From Treponema sp. (lineage in GTDB: Bacteria; Spirochaetota; Spirochaetia; Treponematales; Breznakiellaceae): a stretch of 5,807 bases of DNA. The notes below the pieces were generated by a model, which saw only the letters and a list, made by a program, of their open reading frames with translations, ran no database searches and had not been told where the DNA came from. Below are positions 1 to 5,575 of the stretch, piece by piece (position 1 is the stretch's first letter; every line of letters starts with the position of its first letter). The DNA lies in assembly GCA_031259345.1 (NCBI GenBank), contig JAIRLQ010000138.1:1-5807 (forward strand), given 5' to 3'. Made by a program: the position numbers and the translations under genes.

Positions 1-317
1 CCTGGTTTGATTTTATCATGGCAAACCGCCGGAATATCTATAAGGGCAGGATATACGATATTGTTTATGGCCCGGTCGCAAATGATACCATTTACAATAC
101 GCTTATAGCTTTTGAAACCGGGGTACTCTCAAAAAAGGAAACTCTTGTCCGGCTAAAGGTAAGAAAACTGTACAATCAAATGACCTTTAAGACCGAACGG
201 GCGCTTTCATTTTTGCGGTATACCGGTTTTTTGGGGGTTTTCCCAAAAATCCGGTCCGGGGCGGACAAAGCTTCCTGGCATAGTCGATCTTTTCTCCCCA
301 ATCGTGTATACTTTTAA
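1..317 (+). CDS. DUF3990 family protein, 3' part (start outside window)
   Basis: The frame is open to the left edge. Residues WFDFI precede the first visible Met (position 18), so that Met is probably internal and the true start lies upstream. The fragment shows the family's hallmark YDIVYGPVAND stretch followed by a helical segment (TLIAFETGVLSKKETLVRLKV) and a closing LYNQMTFKTERALSFLRY block, as I remember for DUF3990 (PF13151). From memory that family is grouped with ADP-ribosyltransferase-like folds and often sits beside small DUF3791 proteins in gut bacteria, sometimes discussed as toxin-antitoxin-like; its biochemical role is not established. No DUF3791-like gene follows here, because gyrA begins 40 bases after the stop. 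About 28 residues after the usual family end (GFLGVFPKI... to the stop at 315-317) look like a non-conserved tail and coincide with a DNA hairpin. Family call fairly sure, function unknown. Confidence 0.8.
   Translation, partial: WFDFIMANRRNIYKGRIYDIVYGPVANDTIYNTLIAFETGVLSKKETLVRLKVRKLYNQMTFKTERALSFLRYTGFLGVFPKIRSGADKASWHSRSFLPNRVYF
222..255. repeat. Strong inverted repeat (hairpin) in the 3' end of the DUF3990 gene
   Basis: The arms ACCGGTTTTTTGGG (222-235) and CCCAAAAATCCGGT (242-255) pair over 14 positions with one T-T mismatch (227/250), around a six-base loop GGTTTT. No T-run follows on either strand, so it is not a standard intrinsic terminator. It lies inside the open reading frame, just after the conserved part of the protein. 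It could be an mRNA structure, a decayed terminator of a formerly shorter gene, or a dispersed palindromic unit; the sequence alone does not decide. Confidence 0.7.
284..312 (+). promoter_or_regulatory. Candidate sigma-70 promoter for gyrA
   Basis: A TATACT -10 box lies at 307-312, preceded directly by TG, with a weak -35 match (TCGATC, 284-289) at 17-base spacing. It overlaps the last codons of the DUF3990 gene and would give a leader of about 40 bases before the gyrA start. The -10 box is good and the -35 box poor, so read-through from upstream is a real alternative. Confidence 0.4.
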
Positions 318-357
318 GACTAAAACCTCAGGGTTATCATAAGGATCGAATCAGGAA

Positions 358-2919
358 ATGGCTAAAACCGATACTGCCGGAGCGGCGCCTGGGAGCGCGC
401 CTTCGGGTAAAATAATACCTATTGCGATAGAAGACGAAGTTAAAACTGACTACCTTAATTATGCCATGTCGGTCATTGTGGCCCGGGCTTTGCCGGACGT
501 GCGGGACGGGCTTAAACCGGTACACAGGCGGCTCCTCTACTCCATGGACGAGCTGGGGCTGCGGCCCAACACAGCGACCAAAAAAAGCGCCCGTATCGTC
601 GGCGATACCATGGGTAAATACCACCCCCACGGCGACCTGGCCCTGTACGATGCCCTGGTCCGCATGGGCCAGGACTTTTCGTTGCGTTATCCGGTGGTGC
701 AGGGGCAGGGGAATTTTGGTTCGATAGACGGAGATCCCCCGGCGGCCATGCGTTACACCGAGGCAAGGCTTTCGAAGATCGGCGACGAGATGCTTCAGGA
801 TCTCCATAAAGAGACCGTAGATTTTGTCCCGAATTTTGACGAGTCCGAAGTCGAGCCTACGGTACTGCCCGCGGCGGTTCCGAATCTGCTGGTAAACGGC
901 TCCGACGGAATAGCCGTCGGCATGGCGACGAAAATGCCTACCCACAACCTGAGCGAAATCTGCGATGCTGTCTGCGCCTATATCGACAATCCGGACATTA
1001 CCATCGACGAGCTTATGAAGTTTGTCCAGGGGCCCGACTTCCCCACGGGGGGCATTATATTTGGAAGACGGGGCATAAAAGAAGCGTATAAAACCGGCAG
1101 GGGTAAAATCTCCATCCGGGGCAAATTCACCATCGAAACCTCAAAAACCGGCAAAGAAACCATTGTCTTTAACGAGCTGCCCTATGGCGTAAAACCAAAG
1201 GATTTGCTTGAGCGCATAAGCGCCCTGGTGCGGGACAAAGAAATCGACGGCATTGTATACGTCAACGATGAATCGGGCAGGGACGGCATTCGGGTTATTA
1301 TTGACCTTAAAAAAGGCGCCATTATTAAAGTCGTCCTGAACCAGCTTTTTTCCCAGACCGCCCTGCAATCTACCTTTGGCATTATCAACCTGGCGCTGGT
1401 CAACGGGAAACCCCAGGTTTTAAACCTGAAAGAGCTAATCCGGTATTTTGTGGAACACCGGGTAGAGGTGGTTACCCGCCGCATAAAATACGAACTCCGC
1501 AAGGCCGAGGAACGCGCCCATATATTGGAAGGTCTGGTTATTGCCCTTGCCAATATTGACGAAGTTGTAGCGGTTATCAAAAAAAGCAAAGATATTGCGG
1601 ATGCCAGAACCAGGCTTCAGGAGCGCTTTCTCCTCTCGGAAGCCCAAAGCAAAGCCATTGTAGAGATGCAGCTTGGGCGGCTTACCAGTCTGGAAATTGA
1701 AAAGATCGAAGCCGAACTGGCGGAACTAAAAATAAAAATTGCCCATTACAAATCTCTTTTGGCAGATCCCGCAAAACTTTTGGGGGTTATTAAAGACGAA
1801 ACCCGCAGTATTTCCGAGCGTTACGGTGACGCCCGGCGTACCGAAATTGTCGCCGGAGAAGTTGAAAATATCAATATTGAAGATCTTATCAAAAAAGAAG
1901 AGATGATGATCACCATCTCTAACATGGGTTATGTAAAGCGGGTGCCTGTTTCCGCATATAAAAACCAAGGCAGGGGCGGCAAGGGTATGCAGAGCGCCAA
2001 GCTTGCCGACGATGACTTTGTGGAACAGATTTTTGTGGCTTCAACCCATGAATACATTACCTTTATAACCAGCGCCGGCAAGGCGTATTATGTGAAAGTC
2101 CACGAACTCCCCGAAGGGAGCCGGACCAGCAAAGGCGCCCACATTAAAAGCCTTTTAATGGTTTCGCCCAACGAAGATATTGCCGCCATTGTGTCTTTTA
2201 AAGACGTGGTACCCGATAAATATCTCTTTATGGGCACCGCCAGGGGTATCGTTAAAAAAGTACAGATTACCGAGTTTTCCAATGCCAAAACCCGGGGCGT
2301 TATTGCCATTAAGCTTGATGAAGGGGATAAACTGGTCAGCGCCCTTTTAACAGGCGGCTCCGACGAACTGGTGCTTATTTCCCGTAAAGGCCGGGCCCTG
2401 CGTACCAGCGAGGATCAAATCCGCCCCATGGGGCGGGCCTCCCGGGGCGTTACAGGCATTAAGCTTGGCTCCGATGATGAGCTTACGGGCCTCTTAAGAG
2501 TAGATCCGGAAGAGAAAATGCTTATTCTTTCGGAATACGGCTTTGGCAAACGGGTTGAATTCAGCGAATTTTCTTCCCATGGCAGGGGCACCGGCGGTCA
2601 GCGGATTTATACAGTCAGTGAAAAAACCGGCGAAATTGTAGGCTGCGTCAATGTCCGGAATAACGAAGAAATCATGTGTATTACCAGCCAGGGCAAGTCT
2701 ATCAAGTTAAAGGTAAAATCCATAAGGGTGATGGGGCGCTCTGCCCAGGGTGTAAGGATATTTAGAATTGACAAACCGGATTTTGTTTCGGGCGTAGACA
2801 GGGTTGTAAAAGAAGACGAGCCTGATGATAAAACCAGCGCCGTCGAAGAAGCCCAGCAGGACCTCTTTGTGGATGAGCCTGGGGAAATTGATGATCAGCC
2901 TGAAGAATCCGGAGAATAG
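358..2919 (+). CDS. gyrA: DNA gyrase subunit A
   Basis: GyrA is the DNA-cleaving and DNA-wrapping subunit of the A2B2 gyrase, which adds negative supercoils to DNA using ATP hydrolysed by GyrB. At 853 aa it is close to the family's usual length (E. coli 875). The winged-helix/tower core covers about residues 30-480 and includes the catalytic Tyr133 in AMRYTE (E. coli Tyr122) and the intercalating Ile185 in GSDGIAVGMA. A helical coiled-coil region spans about 370-465. The C-terminal beta-pinwheel (about 512-812) has six degenerate repeats and a clear GyrA box QGRGGKG (537-543), which marks GyrA rather than ParC. The last 35 residues are acidic (16 Asp/Glu); such tails modulate wrapping in E. 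coli. Residue 94 is Leu where E. coli has Ser83, while Asp98 (E. coli Asp87) is kept. The start at 358 has AAGGA (341-345) about 12 bases upstream. gyrB is not in the window. The 3' end overlaps the opposing caspase-like gene by 25 bases. Confidence 0.98.
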   Translation: MAKTDTAGAAPGSAPSGKIIPIAIEDEVKTDYLNYAMSVIVARALPDVRDGLKPVHRRLLYSMDELGLRPNTATKKSARIVGDTMGKYHPHGDLALYDALVRMGQDFSLRYPVVQGQGNFGSIDGDPPAAMRYTEARLSKIGDEMLQDLHKETVDFVPNFDESEVEPTVLPAAVPNLLVNGSDGIAVGMATKMPTHNLSEICDAVCAYIDNPDITIDELMKFVQGPDFPTGGIIFGRRGIKEAYKTGRGKISIRGKFTIETSKTGKETIVFNELPYGVKPKDLLERISALVRDKEIDGIVYVNDESGRDGIRVIIDLKKGAIIKVVLNQLFSQTALQSTFGIINLALVNGKPQVLNLKELIRYFVEHRVEVVTRRIKYELRKAEERAHILEGLVIALANIDEVVAVIKKSKDIADARTRLQERFLLSEAQSKAIVEMQLGRLTSLEIEKIEAELAELKIKIAHYKSLLADPAKLLGVIKDETRSISERYGDARRTEIVAGEVENINIEDLIKKEEMMITISNMGYVKRVPVSAYKNQGRGGKGMQSAKLADDDFVEQIFVASTHEYITFITSAGKAYYVKVHELPEGSRTSKGAHIKSLLMVSPNEDIAAIVSFKDVVPDKYLFMGTARGIVKKVQITEFSNAKTRGVIAIKLDEGDKLVSALLTGGSDELVLISRKGRALRTSEDQIRPMGRASRGVTGIKLGSDDELTGLLRVDPEEKMLILSEYGFGKRVEFSEFSSHGRGTGGQRIYTVSEKTGEIVGCVNVRNNEEIMCITSQGKSIKLKVKSIRVMGRSAQGVRIFRIDKPDFVSGVDRVVKEDEPDDKTSAVEEAQQDLFVDEPGEIDDQPEESGE

Positions 2920-3719
2920 AGGGAGCCTGGTACCAGGATCATCCTGCCGCTTGTCATATTGCTTAATACGGTAGGAAATTGTAAAAGCCGCGTCTCGTTG
3001 ATGATGCCCTGGCAGATTAATTCCGCGACATTTAGAATATCCTTTCCCGGGGTACGGATATTGGTCAGTATGTGCCTGGTAAATACACTGTTCCGTTCGG
3101 CGCCATCCTGGACCGGTACGTCCGGATCAGAGGCATAAAGGATAAGGGACTGGCCGGGCAGTTCTGTTTCCAGCCCCAGATTGTAGAGTTCGGAGCCTCC
3201 GCTGAATGGCTGCTCCCTGCAGGCATCGAGAAAAAACGCGTTTGCCCTGGCGCCGGTGCGTTTAAACAGCCGTGAAATTTCGACACAGCTTTCGGGTATA
3301 GCGTCCGGTATAGCAAAATCGACATCTACAGGAACCAGGTAATTTTTGCCGTTATACGATACCGCATGGCCGGAATAAAAGAAGATTGCTTCATCGGCGG
3401 TCAGCGTCCGGCGTCCAAAAACATCGATCCCGCGGATCATCTCTTCATAGCGGCCGTTTATGATTGTCTGCACCGTAAAACCCAGGGAACGCACCGCCTG
3501 GGCTACGTCATTGGCGTTGTTGTCAGGGGTAAACAGGCCTTTGCCCTGGCGGTAACTGCTATTCCCGATTATTAGGGCAACTTTTTTCTGGCCAAACGCG
3601 GGAAGGCTTAAAATCAAAAAGAAAACGAACAACATGAGAAGCCTTGATTCGCACGCGGTTCCATGCCTCATCCGCTCTGCGGCGGAAGTGGTTGATTTTG
3701 TTATTATTTTTTTGTTCAT
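2895..3719 (-). CDS. Exported caspase-like protein (peptidase C14 family)
   Basis: This 274-aa protein has a caspase p20-like fold signature: KKVALIIGNSSY (45-56), the catalytic His118 in FFYSGHA, and the catalytic Cys167 in FFLDACR, followed by LILYASDPD and SVFTRHIL. Both members of the His/Cys dyad are present, so it should be an active cysteine peptidase; bacterial relatives of this type usually cut after basic residues, but the substrate here is unknown. A hydrophobic stretch (27-40, LLMLFVFFLILSLP) ending in AFG-Q (about 41-44) looks like a signal peptide with signal peptidase I cleavage, and no lipobox Cys is visible, so a periplasmic location is inferred. The start at 3719 is supported by GGAG (3731-3734), although it makes a long n-region; Met17 is the alternative. 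No further domain follows the peptidase domain. It lies 20 bases after the zinc metallopeptidase gene, probably in the same transcript, and ends inside the 3' end of gyrA. Confidence 0.9.
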   Translation of the reverse strand: MNKKIITKSTTSAAERMRHGTACESRLLMLFVFFLILSLPAFGQKKVALIIGNSSYRQGKGLFTPDNNANDVAQAVRSLGFTVQTIINGRYEEMIRGIDVFGRRTLTADEAIFFYSGHAVSYNGKNYLVPVDVDFAIPDAIPESCVEISRLFKRTGARANAFFLDACREQPFSGGSELYNLGLETELPGQSLILYASDPDVPVQDGAERNSVFTRHILTNIRTPGKDILNVAELICQGIINETRLLQFPTVLSNMTSGRMILVPGSLYSPDSSG

Positions 3720-3730
3720 TGTGATTGAAT

Positions 3731-3734
3731 CTCC
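3731..3734 (-). promoter_or_regulatory. Ribosome binding site deciding the caspase-like start
   Basis: On the minus strand GGAG stands 11 bases before the ATG at 3719 and inside the 20-base gap after the metallopeptidase stop. It supports the longer start over Met17, which has only a weak match upstream. No room remains for a separate promoter in the gap, which favours co-transcription. Confidence 0.5.
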
Positions 3735-3739
3735 GTTTT

Positions 3740-4423
3740 TTAGCGCCGCCGGTTTTGACTTATAAGTATAAGCCTTAAAAGGCTTGCGATAGCTGTTAGT
3801 GCGGAAGCCACATAGGTTAAAGCCGCGGCAGTAAGCACCTTCCGTACCCCCGAAAGTTCCGCCGGAGTCAGCACATTTTCACGCCGCAGTATTGCCAGCG
3901 CCCGGGTGGAGGCGTTAAATTCCACCGGCAACGTAATAATATAAAATAACACGGCTCCGGCAAAAAGTAAAATCCCGATATTGATTAAAAAGGGGAGCGA
4001 AAAAAAGATCCCGCCAATGGCAAGAATAGGCCCAAAGGACGAACCTATATTGGCAACCGGTACCAGAGTACTCCGCAAAGCCAGGGGGCCGTAGTGTGTT
4101 GCATGCTGTATGGCGTGCCCTGTCTCGTGGGCAGCCACCCCGACGGCGGCGATGGAAGGGGTGGCGTAGACAGATTCGGAAAGCCGCAGTTTTTTGGCCC
4201 CCGGGTCGTAATGATCCGTAAGGGAACCCCGGACGGGTTCTATTGCCACATCGTCAATGCCGTTTTTCCGCATAAGGAGCGCCGCCGCATCCCTGCCGCT
4301 TATGTTTTGGGAACAGCGTATCTTTGAATACTTTGAAAAGGCTGATTTTACCATTACCTGGGCTATAAGGGAAAGTATCAAAGTTGGAACTACCAGAACC
4401 AAATAGTAATAATCAAAATACAT
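3740..4423 (-). CDS. Membrane zinc metallopeptidase, YugP / Zn_peptidase_2 family
   Basis: This 227-aa protein matches the YugP-type neutral zinc metallopeptidase family (PF04298) in length and motif order. It has an N-terminal membrane segment (about 5-24), the family motif GSLTDHYDP (66-74), the zinc-binding HETGH (99-103, in AAHETGHAIQHA), and a probable third ligand Glu168 in LPVEFNASTRA. Further hydrophobic segments lie at about 120-142, 146-165 and 196-222, so it is an integral membrane protein. It is predicted to hydrolyse peptide bonds at the membrane; the physiological substrate of the family is not known to me. GGAG (4431-4434) stands 7 bases before the ATG, fixing the start. It is the first gene of an apparent two-gene minus-strand unit with the exported caspase-like protein. 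Family assignment is confident. Confidence 0.95.
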   Translation of the reverse strand: MYFDYYYLVLVVPTLILSLIAQVMVKSAFSKYSKIRCSQNISGRDAAALLMRKNGIDDVAIEPVRGSLTDHYDPGAKKLRLSESVYATPSIAAVGVAAHETGHAIQHATHYGPLALRSTLVPVANIGSSFGPILAIGGIFFSLPFLINIGILLFAGAVLFYIITLPVEFNASTRALAILRRENVLTPAELSGVRKVLTAAALTYVASALTAIASLLRLILISQNRRR

Positions 4424-4462
4424 ATTGAAACTCCATTTGAAACCCCATACTGCTCTATAGCC

Positions 4463-4491
4463 TTTAAAAGATCTTATATTTTGATTATACT
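4463..4491 (+). promoter_or_regulatory. Sigma-70-like promoter for the META/YbaK genes
   Basis: TTTAAA (4463-4468) and TATACT (4486-4491) are separated by 17 bases, a good housekeeping promoter layout. Transcription would begin near 4498, directly at the ribosome binding site AAGGAG (4499-4504), giving a leader of only about 13 bases. Confidence 0.5.
4484..4489 (-). promoter_or_regulatory. Candidate -10 box for the minus-strand protease pair
   Basis: A perfect TATAAT reads on the minus strand here, about 60 bases upstream of the metallopeptidase start. No convincing -35 box is seen at the usual spacing. It overlaps the plus-strand -10 box at 4486-4491, so the two genes may compete for RNA polymerase. 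The assignment is tentative because the region is AT-rich and offers other weak options. Confidence 0.3.
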
Positions 4492-4510
4492 ATATCCCAA
4501 GGAGAAAAGT

Positions 4511-5008
4511 ATGCAAAAAATTAAAAAAAATTCGGTAAAAAAACATGTGATAGTTCTCTATCTTTTGCTTACCCCGGGACTAATCGCCTTATATGCAGGC
4601 GGCGCGTCTGCCAAAGCGGCGTCTTTTGGCGATATAACAGGTAAGGACTGGTTGTTGTCGGAGGTAAAAACAGCCGGGGGAAGTATCAAAATGGACAGGC
4701 AGAAGCTTGCGGAAGATAACATGGCCGGGGTGTATAGCATTAGATTTGACGGCGAAAGGGCTATGGCTATGGGTATGGGCGCTCCAAACCGCTATACTGC
4801 CCCCTTTATAGCCGGGGAAGGCTTTTCTTTACGCATGGGTCCCGCCGCCGCCACATTAATGATGGGCATTAAAGAGCCCGAAGGTTTAAACGAGAGGGAG
4901 TATTTTGCTTACCTTGAAACGGTAACCAACTGGGCGTTAAAAGGCGGTACGCTTGAGCTTTCATGCAAAGATTCTTCAGGCGGCAGTGCGGTATTGGTTT
5001 TTAATTGA
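4511..5008 (+). CDS. Exported META (HslJ-like) domain protein
   Basis: The ATG at 4511 is chosen because AAGGAG (4499-4504) sits 6 bases upstream; a TTG at 4481 in the same frame lies within the promoter and has no ribosome site. The product is 165 aa. A basic n-region (MQKIKKNSVKKH) and a hydrophobic core (13-30) ending in GGASAKA form a signal peptide, probably cleaved near residues 34-36. There is no lipobox Cys. The mature part resembles the META domain (PF03724): DITGKDWLLSEV at the start, a central YSIRFDGERAMAMG strand pair, APNRYTAPF where many relatives have GCN-x-Y, then EREYFAYLETVTNWALKGGTLEL and a final strand ending in VLVFN. META domains occur in HslJ and in secreted or lipoprotein envelope proteins; the role is poorly defined. 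The first gene of a likely pair with the YbaK-like gene, 38 bases downstream with no terminator between. Confidence 0.8.
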   Translation: MQKIKKNSVKKHVIVLYLLLTPGLIALYAGGASAKAASFGDITGKDWLLSEVKTAGGSIKMDRQKLAEDNMAGVYSIRFDGERAMAMGMGAPNRYTAPFIAGEGFSLRMGPAAATLMMGIKEPEGLNEREYFAYLETVTNWALKGGTLELSCKDSSGGSAVLVFN

Positions 5009-5046
5009 TTCGCGGCGGGGTTGTTGATTGGTATAGGAAGGGGCTT

Positions 5047-5520
5047 ATGTCTATAGAAGCGGTACGGCAATACCTTGCCCGGTGGAACCGGAATGAAGAC
5101 ATCATTGTAATGGAAGAATCTACCGCTACGGTTATTCTTGCCGCCGCCGCTTTGGGTGTTATTCCGGCGCGGATTGCAAAAAGCATTTCACTTAAAACCG
5201 AAAGCGGGGCTTTTATCGTGGTAACCGCCGGGGACATGAAGCTGGATAACCGTAAGTTTAAGGACTATTTTGGCTTTAAAGCAAAAATGCTAAACCCCGA
5301 AGAAACTTTTGCTTTAACCGGACACGCTGTAGGTGGTGTATGTCCTTTTGCGTTACCCATAGGCGTAGCGGTATATCTTGATGTTTCGATGAAACGCTTT
5401 CAAACGGTGTATCCCGCCTGCGGCAGCGGCAATTCCGCCATAGAGCTTACCATGGACGAATTGACCGAATATTCCCAATGCAGGGAATGGGTAGATGTCT
5501 GTAAGCCTATCGAAGAATAG
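5047..5520 (+). CDS. YbaK/EbsC-type aminoacyl-tRNA editing domain protein
   Basis: This 157-aa stand-alone protein belongs to the YbaK / ProRS-associated editing family (PF04073), which hydrolyses wrongly charged aminoacyl-tRNAs (for example Cys- or Ala-tRNA(Pro)) in the cytoplasm. Visible marks are STATVILAAAALGVIP (25-40) leading to ARIAKSISL with the conserved Lys45, the strand GAFIVVTAGDMKLD (54-67), the glycine loop GHAVGGVCPF (92-101) that forms the substrate pocket, and YPACGSGNSAIEL (122-134). Which tRNA it edits cannot be told from the sequence. The ATG at 5047 is preceded by AGGAAGGGG (5035-5043), which decides the start; the frame is open back to 5005 without a better start. It probably shares a transcript with the META-domain gene and is followed at once by an intrinsic terminator. 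Confidence 0.93.
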   Translation: MSIEAVRQYLARWNRNEDIIVMEESTATVILAAAALGVIPARIAKSISLKTESGAFIVVTAGDMKLDNRKFKDYFGFKAKMLNPEETFALTGHAVGGVCPFALPIGVAVYLDVSMKRFQTVYPACGSGNSAIELTMDELTEYSQCREWVDVCKPIEE

Positions 5521-5527
5521 GCGCGCT

Positions 5528-5575
5528 AAAAATGCCGGATTTTTCCGTATGGGGGAAATGCCGGCTTTTCATTTT
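5528..5575. terminator. Intrinsic terminator, likely bidirectional
   Basis: The 5' arm GCCGGATTTTTCC (5534-5546) pairs with GGGGAAATGCCGGC (5552-5565) around the loop GTATG, with one bulged G (5560) and two G-T pairs. TTTTCATTTT (5566-5575) follows on the plus strand, giving a Rho-independent terminator for the YbaK-like gene. On the minus strand the run AAAAA (5528-5532) becomes a T-tract after the same hairpin, so it can also end the antitoxin transcript. The antitoxin stop codon (5569-5571) lies inside the plus-strand T-tract. Confidence 0.75.

Noticed and set aside
337..945. Long open frame on the minus strand (202 codons) inside gyrA
   Set aside because: It is antisense to a strongly conserved part of gyrA, its translation resembles no family I know, and it has no ribosome site. 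Other frames within gyrA are shadows for the same reason.
3065..3325. Open frame on the minus strand in a second phase inside the caspase-like gene
   Set aside because: It lies within the C14 coding sequence, which has intact motifs in its own frame, so a frameshift explanation is not needed.
3672..3682. Small inverted repeat CCGC-TCT-GCGG in the signal-peptide region of the caspase-like gene
   Set aside because: The four-pair stem is too short to separate from chance in a coding region.
4481..4510. TTG start giving ten extra residues to the META protein
   Set aside because: It lies within the -10 promoter box, has no ribosome site, and would place extra charged residues before an already normal signal peptide; the ATG at 4511 has AAGGAG at ideal spacing.
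5005..5046. Upstream extension of the YbaK-like reading frame to 5005
   Set aside because: There is no good start codon with a ribosome site, and the ATG at 5047 has AGGAAGGGG just upstream and matches the usual family N-terminus.
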